Positions 24,955-32,695 of a DNA stretch of 42,217 nucleotides are shown here, one piece after another (positions within the stretch are counted from its first letter, which is position 1; every line of letters starts with the position of its first letter). The position numbers and the translations under genes were made by a program. The notes beneath the pieces are model-generated. The model was not told the origin of the DNA. It saw only the letters and a program-made list of their open reading frames with translations, and made no database searches. The DNA comes from an uncultured Bilophila sp. (GTDB lineage Bacteria > Desulfobacterota > Desulfovibrionia > Desulfovibrionales > Desulfovibrionaceae): the NCBI GenBank assembly GCA_910585945.1, contig CAJUHZ010000020.1:1-42217 (forward strand), read 5' to 3'.

Positions 24955-25320
24955 ATGGATGTGACGAAAATGCTGGCCGACCTCAAGCGGCGCCCCGGCT
25001 TTGCCGAAAACGTGGGCATGGTGCTGACGCACAGCGGTGTGGTGCGCGCCTGGGCGCGGGCCGATCACGCGCCTGTCGTCTCCGTGCGCGTGACGCCCGA
25101 CAGGGAGCGGATACGCGCGCTGTGCCGCGAGCTGGAGGGCCGGCCCGGCATCTTCTGCATACTGGCCGAGGCGGCGGAGGGCGAACTCCTGCCCGGGGAC
25201 GACCTGCTCACGCTCGTTGTCGCCGGAGACATCCGCGAACATGTCAAGGCCACTTTCGCCGAATTGCTCGATCGAATCAAGGGCGAAGCCATTGTGAAAG
25301 AAGAACGCACGGCGCGCTGA
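24955..25320 (+). CDS. MoaE-like protein
   Basis: 121 residues. Resembles the large subunit of molybdopterin synthase: GMVLTHSGVVRAWAR, a helix with RERIRALCRELEGRPG, then VAEAAEGELLPGDD-like centre (LAEAAEGELLPGDDLLTLVVAGDIREHVKATFAELLDRIK in family order). The usual Lys-rich active-site end (K..PIWKKE in typical MoaE) is replaced by KGEAIVKEE, so catalytic activity is uncertain. GGAGAG suits ATG 24955 better than GTG 24952. Start of a plus-strand run with tatD and trpS. Confidence 0.72.
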   Translation: MDVTKMLADLKRRPGFAENVGMVLTHSGVVRAWARADHAPVVSVRVTPDRERIRALCRELEGRPGIFCILAEAAEGELLPGDDLLTLVVAGDIREHVKATFAELLDRIKGEAIVKEERTAR

Positions 25321-25350
25321 AGCCCCCGGGCACGAGAGGAAGAACGCATC

Positions 25351-26178
25351 ATGGCGAAGAAACACGAACAACCGCGCCCTCTGGCCGAAGATCTGGAATT
25401 GCCCCCGACAGGCGCGGACGCACATGCGCATCTTGATTCCGAAGGGCTGCTGAACGATCTGCCTGGCGTCATGGAGCGGGCGCGCCGGGCGGGAGTTACA
25501 TGCATCGCCCAGGTTTTCTGCGGGGTTGCCGCCTATCACGCGCACCGGCAGGCGTTTGCCGCCTGGCCGGAGACGGTCTTTTGCCTCGGCGTGCATCCGG
25601 AAGAGGCCGGGAGCTTTACCGGGGCCGACTTGCGGGATCTGGCCGCCGCCTTTCGCGGCGACGATCGCCTGCGCGCCGTCGGTGAAATCGGGCTTGATTT
25701 CCATCACAACGAGGCTCCCGCCCCGGTGCAGGAAGAAGTCTTTCGCCTTCAGCTCAACCTGGCGCGCGAGCTTGACCTGCCGGTGGTCATCCACTCGCGC
25801 GACGCGGCGGCCGACACCCTGCGCATCATGGAGGCGGAAGGCTTTGCCGGGCGCGCCGCGCTCTGGCACTGCTTCAGCGGGGACGCCGTGGCCCACGCCG
25901 AACGCATCATGGCCAACGGCTGGCATGTGTCCATCCCCGGGCCGGTCACCTATCCCGCCAACCAGGCGCTGCGCGAGGCTGTGGCGACCCTGCCCGCCGA
26001 TCGTCTGCTCATCGAGACCGATTGCCCCTACCTCGCCCCTGTGCCGTGGCGCGGAAAGCGCAACGAGCCGGCCCTGGCCGCCTTCACCGCCGCGGCCGTG
26101 GCCGTGGCCCGGAATATGGACCCGGCGGAACTGTGGACGCTCTGCGGCGCGACCATGCGCCGCTTTTTCGGGGCTTGA
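25351..26178 (+). CDS. TatD family metal-dependent hydrolase
   Basis: 275 residues. TIM-barrel nuclease family with the expected metal ligands: ADAHAHLD (about 19-26), VGEIGLDFHHN (Glu near 113), VVIHSRDA, LWHCFSGD and IETDCPYLAP. Family members are DNA/RNA deoxyribonucleases or exonucleases acting in the cytoplasm. Begins 30 bases after the MoaE-like gene with GAGAGGAAG upstream, likely co-transcribed. Confidence 0.95.
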   Translation: MAKKHEQPRPLAEDLELPPTGADAHAHLDSEGLLNDLPGVMERARRAGVTCIAQVFCGVAAYHAHRQAFAAWPETVFCLGVHPEEAGSFTGADLRDLAAAFRGDDRLRAVGEIGLDFHHNEAPAPVQEEVFRLQLNLARELDLPVVIHSRDAAADTLRIMEAEGFAGRAALWHCFSGDAVAHAERIMANGWHVSIPGPVTYPANQALREAVATLPADRLLIETDCPYLAPVPWRGKRNEPALAAFTAAAVAVARNMDPAELWTLCGATMRRFFGA

Positions 26179-26334
26179 CAAGATCGCGGGCCGATGAAAT
26201 TTTTCCGGCCAAATCGTTCGGGGCGGGCGGGAAGATCGGGGCGTTCGGAACGCCGCGCCGGCGTCGGATCCGTGCGCCGGATCGCGCCGCCCCTGACTTG
26301 AACCATCATACGGGCCACCACACGGGAATGTCAC

Positions 26335-27414
26335 ATGAGCAAGGTGATTCTGACAGGAGACAGGCCGACAGGGCAACTGCACGTCGGCCATTACGTCGGT
26401 TCGTTGCGGGAACGGGTGAAGTTGCAGAACTCCGGCGACTTTGACCGCATTTTCATCATGATCGCCGACGCCCAGGCGCTCACGGACAACGCGGACAATC
26501 CCGAAAAGGTTCGCCGCAACATCATTGAAGTAGCTCTGGATTACCTCGCCTGCGGGCTTGATCCGGCGAAGTCCGTCATGTTCGTGCAGTCCGCCGTTCC
26601 GGAACTCTGCGAACTCTCGTTTTATTACATGAATCTGGTGACGGTCTCGCGCCTTCAGCGCAACCCCACGGTCAAGGCCGAAATCCAGATGCGCAACTTT
26701 GAGGCGAGCATTCCCGTCGGCTTTCTGACATATCCGATCAGCCAGGCGGCGGACATCACCGCCTTCCGCGCCACAACAGTTCCCGTGGGCGAGGATCAAC
26801 TGCCCATGCTGGAGCAGACACGGGAAATCGTGCGCCGTTTCAACGCCGTGTATGGCGACACTCTTGTCGAGCCCGACATCCTTCTGGCGAACAACGCGGC
26901 CTGCCTGCGCCTCCCCGGCATCGACGGCAAGGCCAAGATGAGCAAATCCCTCGGCAACTGCATCTATCTGGCGGAAGACGCGGATTCCGTGCGGCAAAAG
27001 GTCATGAACATGTTTACGGACCCGGGGCACCTCCGGGTGCAGGATCCCGGCAAGCTGGAAGGCAACACCGTCTTTACCTATCTCGACGCCTTCTGCAGAA
27101 CGGAACATTTTGACCGCCATCTCCCCGAATATCCCGATCTTGACGCCCTCAAGGCCCATTACCAGCGCGGCGGCCTCGGAGACGTGAAGGTGAAAAAGTT
27201 CCTCAACGCCATCCTGCAGGAGGAACTTGAACCCATCCGCGCGCGGCGTCTGGAATGCCGGAAAGACGTCGCCGCCGTGCGCGACATGCTGGAGCAGGGG
27301 AGCCGCACGGCGCGCGAAGTGGCCGCCGGAACGCTTGCTGACGTCAGACGGGCCATGAAGATCAACTACTTTGACGACGCCTCCTGGCTTCGCGAATGTG
27401 AAGCCGGAGCCTGA
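26335..27414 (+). CDS. trpS: Tryptophanyl-tRNA synthetase
   Basis: Charges tRNA-Trp. 359 residues. Class I signature TGDRPTGQLHVGHYVGSL at residues 5-22, where GHYVG is the HIGH-equivalent, and KMSKSLGN near 201. The C-terminal anticodon-binding helices end with RRAMKINYFDDASWL. Complete. It lies 156 bases after tatD; the gap holds only a short GC palindrome (GGCGTT/AACGCC near 26240). Confidence 0.97.
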   Translation: MSKVILTGDRPTGQLHVGHYVGSLRERVKLQNSGDFDRIFIMIADAQALTDNADNPEKVRRNIIEVALDYLACGLDPAKSVMFVQSAVPELCELSFYYMNLVTVSRLQRNPTVKAEIQMRNFEASIPVGFLTYPISQAADITAFRATTVPVGEDQLPMLEQTREIVRRFNAVYGDTLVEPDILLANNAACLRLPGIDGKAKMSKSLGNCIYLAEDADSVRQKVMNMFTDPGHLRVQDPGKLEGNTVFTYLDAFCRTEHFDRHLPEYPDLDALKAHYQRGGLGDVKVKKFLNAILQEELEPIRARRLECRKDVAAVRDMLEQGSRTAREVAAGTLADVRRAMKINYFDDASWLRECEAGA

Positions 27415-27435
27415 TCGCGCCGGATTGTTCCGAAA

Positions 27436-27476
27436 CGCCCCGAAGCGTTTCGATCATTCCGGATCGTTTCGGGGCG
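27436..27476. terminator. Hairpin after trpS
   Basis: CGCCCCGAA (27436-27444) pairs with TTCGGGGCG (27468-27476); an inner CGATC/GATCG stem is possible. No T-run. Between convergent genes. Confidence 0.55.
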
Positions 27477-27648
27477 GGCGAGCGTTTCGGGCGGGAACTC
27501 CCGCCCCGGACGCCTGGCGGTTCCTCGCCCCTTGCCGGGGAGATCCCGCCTCCTGCATTTGCGGCGTCGCGTCCGGGTCAGGGCCGGATCTCATTGAAAC
27601 GCCGGAGGCAAAAGGCGGCCTTGCGGCAGGCGGGGCGATGCGGGCCGC

Positions 27649-28278
27649 CTAAACCTTCTGGTTCAATCCGGCCGACAGCAACGCCGATTGCGCGCCGGAA
27701 AAATTCAGGATGGAGCCGACGCTCTGCCCGGAGCCGGTGAACCACGCGGTCATGGATTCGACTTCGATCCGCTGGCGCATGGCCTTGACGTCAAGCTTGC
27801 TGCTCTTGCGCGCGGCCTCGACGTTGGTGAGGGCTTCGATCTGGTTGAACTGTTCCACCAGCTTCGGGTTGTCGGCAAAGTAGGCTTCGATCTTTGCCTT
27901 GTCCGGGCTGTCCGTGATGATCTTGACGCCGCCGTTGCCGTCGGAAACCACCTGAAAGTTGACGTCCTCATCCACGCCCTTTTCACGCAGTCCCTTCTTG
28001 ACCGTAGCTTCAAAGTTCTGCCTCAGATCTTCACGGTAGTTGAGCAGATCCTGAAACGTCACCTTGTCGGACGATCCAAGCCCCATGCCGGAAAGGAGCG
28101 CGCTGAGCGTGGAAATGACGCCGGAAGCGGCGGTCGACGTGGTGTAGCTGTTGCCCGCCGCGCGGAGGGCGGCCGCGGCGGTGCTTGTCGTGGACTGGCT
28201 TCCGCCATTCAGGTTGTTGAAGTCAAGGCCGTAGCGCGCGGCGTACAACGAAGATGTATTGATGGAAGAAATGCTCAT
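27649..28278 (-). CDS. Unrecognised protein with Ser/Thr/Ala-rich N-terminus
   Basis: 209 residues, no cleavable signal peptide or TM. N-terminus MSISSINTSSLYAARYGLDF then a Ser/Thr/Ala tract to about 75, similar in style to secreted flagellar/type III substrates. The middle is helical with ATVKKGLREKGVDEDVNFQVVSDGNGG. The C-terminus is AWFTGSGQSVGSILNF. GGAGCGAG precedes ATG 28278, so an upstream in-frame start at 28323 is not used. I cannot name the family; a surface or flagellum-exported protein is a guess. Confidence 0.7.
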   Translation of the reverse strand: MSISSINTSSLYAARYGLDFNNLNGGSQSTTSTAAAALRAAGNSYTTSTAASGVISTLSALLSGMGLGSSDKVTFQDLLNYREDLRQNFEATVKKGLREKGVDEDVNFQVVSDGNGGVKIITDSPDKAKIEAYFADNPKLVEQFNQIEALTNVEAARKSSKLDVKAMRQRIEVESMTAWFTGSGQSVGSILNFSGAQSALLSAGLNQKV

Positions 28279-28387
28279 GGCTCTCGCTCCGGAAAAAATG
28301 TCCCACGGAAAACGTGTCGCCATGTTTCAAGCAAGAAGGATGCCAGTCCCGCACGATTCGGAATCTGTCCCCGGCGGCTTCCCGGGT

Positions 28388-28444
28388 CAGACCTTGTTGC
28401 GACGCCGTCCGTGAAAAGCCGTTTTTCCCGGCCGGCACGGGCAA
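28388..28444 (-). repeat. Dispersed intergenic repeat, partial inverted copy D
   Basis: On the minus strand it reads TTTGCC, TGCCGGCCGG, a GAAAAA..CTTTTC hairpin and ACGGACGGCGT, matching the right half of the repeats at 3201-3334 and 37877-38011, and most closely the copy at 42148-42217. Confidence 0.65.
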
Positions 28445-28450
28445 ATGACC

Positions 28451-29551
28451 TTACTCCAGCGGGAAGGGCATCCGGCGCAGTTCGGGCGTTTCAATGGCGC
28501 TCTGGATGCGCGGGGCGTGTTCCAGCAGCCAGTCGCTCTGTCCGTCCGAAAGCCCCTGCCGGCGCAAGGCGTCGGCAAAGATCGCGCAGACTTCTTCCAC
28601 AGCGTCTGTCGCGTCTTCCACGCGAATCGGGGCCGGGGCTTGCGCCTGACCCGGGATGGGGGCCGGACCTGTCGGCGTTTCCGCATTCCAGGCCAGGGCG
28701 ACGAGCCGCTCAAGACCCTGCCGCACCTCTTGCCCGAGCGTGGGCAGATCCGCGGCGGCGCGGAACGCCCATTTGTAAAACGGCATGTACCGCCTGTTGA
28801 GCAGAAAGGCGAGGGAGAGCGCCTGGCGTGAAAACTCCGCGATGCAGAGCAGGGCGGCCACGCGATCTCCCCGACGCAGCACGCGCGGCAGATTGTACTG
28901 GCCGGATTGCGCCATTTTCGCGCAACGCGCCGCGATTTTCTTCAGGCGCACGTCTTCCGGATAAAAGGCCAGCAGCGCCTGACGAAAGGCCGTGAATCGG
29001 CCGGCCGGATCGCTGAAGACCTCCCCGTTGGTGGCCACGGCCAGAAAGTGCTCGGGAATGGTCCGCCATTCCCGCCAGCCTTCCGGCGGGCGCGGGCGGT
29101 TGGTGAAGCGGGCGTAAAAGCGCTCAATGGCAAGCGGCCCCACCCGGCCCCCGCGCCGTTCCGGGCGCATTCGCGCGGGCCAGCCGGCAAAATTTTCGGG
29201 CAGATCGGCGAGCGCCGCCTCAAGGCGTTGCGAGCAGGCGGCAAGATCCTCTTCGGTCAGCCACAGGCAGAACGCCGGCCCCCAGTCGTGATCGCGGGAG
29301 ATCGCGTCGTCAAAGCCGAAGCAGTCCGACCCTTCCCCCACCAGACCGGCGGCGATCCGATCCGCGAGATCCGGCACGCGCTCCGCCAGCAGGGGCGCGC
29401 CGCAGCTTTCGTAGAAACGGCGGGCGAGCGTCAGCCCGTTCTCCGTCAGGTCCGGTTCCGGCCAGTCCGACGCGGCGGCCGGGGCGGGGCGATGTTCTTC
29501 CGGGAGGGGCGCTTGCAGGTTGGGCGATCCGGCGGGCGGGGTTGCGGGCAT
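28451..29551 (-). CDS. DUF4037 domain protein (nucleotidyltransferase-like)
   Basis: 366 residues. After a Pro-rich N-terminus, LIGEGSDCFGFDDAISRDHDW-type motif (here GEGSDCFGFDDAIS near 72-85, followed by RDHDW) shows the GS..D.D pattern of nucleotidyltransferase folds; the rest, with FRQALLAFYPEDVRLKKIAARC and FYKWAFRAAADLP, matches DUF4037. Substrate unknown. AAGGAG precedes the ATG at 29551. Same strand as the TOPRIM gene upstream, 63 bases away. Confidence 0.82.
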   Translation of the reverse strand: MPATPPAGSPNLQAPLPEEHRPAPAAASDWPEPDLTENGLTLARRFYESCGAPLLAERVPDLADRIAAGLVGEGSDCFGFDDAISRDHDWGPAFCLWLTEEDLAACSQRLEAALADLPENFAGWPARMRPERRGGRVGPLAIERFYARFTNRPRPPEGWREWRTIPEHFLAVATNGEVFSDPAGRFTAFRQALLAFYPEDVRLKKIAARCAKMAQSGQYNLPRVLRRGDRVAALLCIAEFSRQALSLAFLLNRRYMPFYKWAFRAAADLPTLGQEVRQGLERLVALAWNAETPTGPAPIPGQAQAPAPIRVEDATDAVEEVCAIFADALRRQGLSDGQSDWLLEHAPRIQSAIETPELRRMPFPLE

Positions 29552-29614
29552 GGGCGTCTCCTTGAAGGGTACAAAATGTCGGAGGTCGGCGTTTTCACGA
29601 GATCCGAGACGGAT

Positions 29615-30289
29615 TCAGGTGGAGGTCTTATCTCCATTTTTTGCAAGAGTAATCAACTGGTTGCGGAAATAGTTAAAACTTGGCGACCTGTTCCGCGCAA
29701 CATCCATATGTGGGCAAATGGCTTCAGCCCAGCGGGATTTCTCCATTCCAATCGCCTGCCAACCTTTGGCCAAAAGCCCGGCGACGCCTCCCTCACAGAC
29801 CGCATCAGCCAAGCGTTCCCATGTGCCGCAAACAGCGTCATTCACATAGGCGTTCAGAACGGCATCTTTTGCTTTGGGGTAGGCTGACTTGACAGCCGGG
29901 ATATCCCCAAGGAGCCAGGCTTCACCTTCTTCAATTGCGATACAGAAGCGGGTTGTGGGCTGAGGAGTGCAGAATTGCAAAAGGGCAAGAAGTTCCGAAC
30001 GGAACGCGTTAAGGCATTTGTCATCAAGATCACATACCACAATGACTGCTGCCGGGTAATCGGGAGGGTAATCGGCAAAGGTTTGACCGTATCCTCGCAG
30101 GAGGCGCGGCAATTGATCAAGTAAAATGCGCTTGGCTGGATTGGCGTCAACGACAAGGTTCCTTGGTATACGGCCGATACCTTTGTAAGAATATATTTTA
30201 AATGTATGAGTTTCATCTATAATTTTTGGGATAAGGATATCAAGCATCTTTTTTCCGGACTGATCTTCAACCAGTATTTCAAAGTGCAT
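29615..30289 (-). CDS. TOPRIM-like protein (DUF4276-type), partner of AAA ATPase
   Basis: 224 residues. The three acidic sites of a TOPRIM fold can be seen: ILVEDQSGKK (Glu at 8), VVCDLDDK (near 85-88) and IEEGEAWLLGD (near 120). The composition is lower in GC than the flanks. Starts 4 bases after the ATPase stop, so translation is coupled. Family context: split ATPase plus TOPRIM pairs (PARIS, OLD-like) act against phages or mobile DNA by nuclease activity. Whether this one is a nuclease is unproven. Weaker alternative: RloB-type protein. Confidence 0.75.
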   Translation of the reverse strand: MHFEILVEDQSGKKMLDILIPKIIDETHTFKIYSYKGIGRIPRNLVVDANPAKRILLDQLPRLLRGYGQTFADYPPDYPAAVIVVCDLDDKCLNAFRSELLALLQFCTPQPTTRFCIAIEEGEAWLLGDIPAVKSAYPKAKDAVLNAYVNDAVCGTWERLADAVCEGGVAGLLAKGWQAIGMEKSRWAEAICPHMDVARNRSPSFNYFRNQLITLAKNGDKTST

Positions 30290-30293
30290 TGAA

Positions 30294-31586
30294 TTACCTC
30301 GCGTCCAGATAGTCGCTATACCAGAGACCTCCTAAAGGTAGTCCCTGTTTCACCATATTCTTGACAATTTGATTATCGCTTGCTCTATGAATGACAGAAT
30401 ATCCATCTTCACCTTTTTCCAGAATCCAAACTTCTTCCGGCTCAAGGGCATCAACAAAATAAGGCTGATGGGTTGTAACAAAGATTTGCGATCCTCCTTT
30501 TTTCCCTTTTGCATGTTCACGAAATTCTACTGCTAATGCTTCAAGAAGTTTATGGTAGAGTCCATTTTCAGGTTCTTCAATACATAAAAATGGAGGTGGT
30601 GCAGGATCTTCAAGTAAAAGAAGATAAGCAAATAGTTTCAATGTTCCATCGGACATTTGCTGAGCATAAAAAGGATCTATAAAACCTTTGTTATTGAATT
30701 TGAGTAATAAGCGTCCATCGTTTGTTTTTTCTGTTTCAATTTTTTCAATACCGGGAATTTTTGCGGATATTTGATATAAAATATTCTTAAATCGATTTGG
30801 ATGTTCTCTTTCCATATACTGGACGACATTTCCAAGATTGTCTCCATGAATATTGAGATGTTTCTGTGGGCCTGCAAGCGGCAGGCTCCGGGCTGCATCC
30901 GGCGTAAAGTAACTGAGATACCAGCCTTCAATAAATTTACGGAATGTGGAAATACGCGGATGCTGTTTGAGAGATCCCAGGGTGGCGATACCCAGTTTGC
31001 GAGTGTCATTAAGCTCAACCAGTTCTGTTTCTCGAGATTCTTCCTGCTCGGGGTTTGACTTTATAGATTCCATAAAACTGAATATATCAAACTGCTCTTT
31101 TTCTTCGTTTAAAAGGTGACCAGCCTGTTCTCCTTTCCAAACTACACCTTTTCCATTATTCAGAATGAGAAAGGAGAAAGGCCTTCCGTGCGATTGCCCT
31201 TTTCGTCTTTGTCTAAGGCGCTCGCTCAGAACGTATGGACGCCCCAAGAAATCCATGTCAATAGCGACTTCATAGGTGATGGGGCGTGCATTTCTGTCTT
31301 CTTTGTAATAAATTTCAAACTCAATTGGATCTGATTGGCCTTTTGTCCGGATACGTTCAAAGCCGCCACGTCCCCGTGCGTCACAGGCTTCCTCCACACC
31401 GGACTTTAACGCATCCGCAAGAAAGCCAAAGGCATCAAACAGCGTGCTTTTGCCGACGCCATTTTTGCCGATGACGGCTGTCATGTGAGAAAGAGGGGCG
31501 GCTTCCCTCTGGTTCCATAAGCGACCAAGGGTGATATCTTTCAGCGTTCTGAAATTTTTTATACGAAACCCCTCTATTTTTGCCAT
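30294..31586 (-). CDS. AAA (RecF/OLD-like) ATPase of putative defence pair
   Basis: 430 residues, cytoplasmic. Walker A GKNGVGKST near 40, ABC-type signature MSDGTLKLFAYLL near 311, Walker B PFLCIEEPENGLY near 333 and the switch His in FVTTHQPYF near 370. It lacks a long coiled coil, so it is an OLD/RecF-like rather than an SMC-like ATPase. Clearly AT-richer than neighbours. The start is set by AGGGAGAC before ATG 31586. Its leader shares ATGAAATGAGTTC and GGGAGAC with the DUF1640-like gene at 18.4 kb. Predicted to sense invading DNA and license the TOPRIM partner, by analogy only. Confidence 0.85.
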   Translation of the reverse strand: MAKIEGFRIKNFRTLKDITLGRLWNQREAAPLSHMTAVIGKNGVGKSTLFDAFGFLADALKSGVEEACDARGRGGFERIRTKGQSDPIEFEIYYKEDRNARPITYEVAIDMDFLGRPYVLSERLRQRRKGQSHGRPFSFLILNNGKGVVWKGEQAGHLLNEEKEQFDIFSFMESIKSNPEQEESRETELVELNDTRKLGIATLGSLKQHPRISTFRKFIEGWYLSYFTPDAARSLPLAGPQKHLNIHGDNLGNVVQYMEREHPNRFKNILYQISAKIPGIEKIETEKTNDGRLLLKFNNKGFIDPFYAQQMSDGTLKLFAYLLLLEDPAPPPFLCIEEPENGLYHKLLEALAVEFREHAKGKKGGSQIFVTTHQPYFVDALEPEEVWILEKGEDGYSVIHRASDNQIVKNMVKQGLPLGGLWYSDYLDAR

Positions 31587-31600
31587 GACTGTCTCCCTCT

Positions 31601-31739
31601 GAACTCATTTCATAAATCCACATGTGGGTGATTTACGAGGATTTTTTTCACCGAAAAAGGTGGTTTTCAGCGGGCAAACCCGGCCTTGCCGCTGCGTCAG
31701 GCTGTTCGTCTAACAACAAGTTGTTCATGAAATAGCTTG
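31601..31739 (-). repeat. Structured repeat, copy 3, leader of the ATPase gene
   Basis: Read on the minus strand: AAGCTATTTCATGAA (like the first hairpin at 18.27 kb), GCGGCAAGGCCG (as at 37.87 kb), a CACC/GGTG hairpin with an A-run loop (31649-31662), a TAAATC/GATTTA hairpin (31613-31635), then ATGAAATGAGTTC (31601-31613). Degenerate but in the same order as copy 2. Confidence 0.6.
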
Positions 31740-32432
31740 TCATCGGTTTTGGGCTTCACCGAGAGCGGCTTCCACAATTTCCACAGCGGACATGTCGGGC
31801 TGCACGGGGAGCAGGGAGAGTCTCACAAAGTCTTCCGCCGTGTCCATGTCCAGTTTCAGTTCGGGGTGGCGCAGGGCCTTGTCCGGCGGATCAAAGGTGC
31901 GGATGACGAAACGATCCGGATTGTCCGTAATGTAGGAGAGGCAATGCTCGCGGTGGGCCGGCAGAACGGCCGCTTCGTCGAGGCGTTCCAGCAGGGCGCG
32001 GGAAACAATTTCCGCCCCCAGGCCGTCCGGGTACGAATTGCCGCGCGGGATGTGGTTGTAGGCGTAATCGCAGGGCACACGACGGTAGAAGTCAATCAGA
32101 TTGTCGATCTCCTCGCCGCAGATCAGCGGATTGTCCGCGCAGACGCGCACGACAGTCGCGGCGTCCAGCGCGCGGGCAGCGTCGATCATGCGGGCCAGCA
32201 CGTCCTGTTCCGGCCCGCGGTGGACATGCGCGCCCTGTCTTTCAAGATGATCGGCCAGCACATCGTCCATGCGCGTGTCGGGCACGGCCGCCACAACGGC
32301 GTCGGCCAGGCGGGAACGTCCGCACCGGCGCGTCACCCAGTCGATGACCGGCAGCCCGCGCAGGCTGAGCAGCGCCTTGCACGGCAGACGGGAGGATCCA
32401 AGCCGCGTTTGAATGACAATAACGGTTTTCAT
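31740..32432 (-). CDS. SpsF-like cytidylyltransferase family protein
   Basis: 230 residues. Nucleotide-sugar-forming GT-A fold: VIVIQTRLGSSRLPCKAL at the start (the R-GS-R-P-K binding loop), VVRVCADNPLICGEEID near 92-108 with the metal-binding Asp, and a C-terminal ELKLDMDTAEDF. Family role: activates sugars or acyl-sugars as CMP derivatives for surface polysaccharide or flagellin decoration. Isolated here, without other biosynthetic genes. Could act with the GT9 enzyme at 9.9 kb, but that is speculation. Confidence 0.85.
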   Translation of the reverse strand: MKTVIVIQTRLGSSRLPCKALLSLRGLPVIDWVTRRCGRSRLADAVVAAVPDTRMDDVLADHLERQGAHVHRGPEQDVLARMIDAARALDAATVVRVCADNPLICGEEIDNLIDFYRRVPCDYAYNHIPRGNSYPDGLGAEIVSRALLERLDEAAVLPAHREHCLSYITDNPDRFVIRTFDPPDKALRHPELKLDMDTAEDFVRLSLLPVQPDMSAVEIVEAALGEAQNR

Positions 32433-32557
32433 GCCTCCGCCCCTGTGTCATTGCAGCATTTTCATGTATGGATAGATCTGTTCGGGCACGCGCCGGGCGG
32501 CCTGCCGCCCCCGATGCCTTTGACGCGCGCGTCGAATTGTAGGGGGATTCCCGCCTG

Positions 32558-32610
32558 TCCGCAAGCCGGCCTTGCCGCCGCAAGCGGCACGTCAGGCTCT
32601 CATCACACAG
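32558..32610 (+). repeat. Dispersed repeat fragment E
   Basis: CCGGCCTTGCCGC followed by CGTCAGGCT matches the repeat at about 31680-31710 (CCGGCCTTGCCGCTGCGTCAGGCT), with an 11-base GC hairpin arm inserted. A CACAG/CTGTG stem follows. Fragmentary. Confidence 0.5.
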
Positions 32611-32695
32611 TGCTGTGAAACATCAGCCTGTTCGGTCTGCCGTCGCTCCGTCGCGCGACTTCGGGGAGGATCTTTTTCACATGGGAGGCATGCAC

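Noticed and set aside
24937..27159. A 740-codon minus-strand frame opposite moaE-like, tatD and trpS
   Set aside because: It spans three recognised genes and their gaps; a shadow of GC-rich codons.
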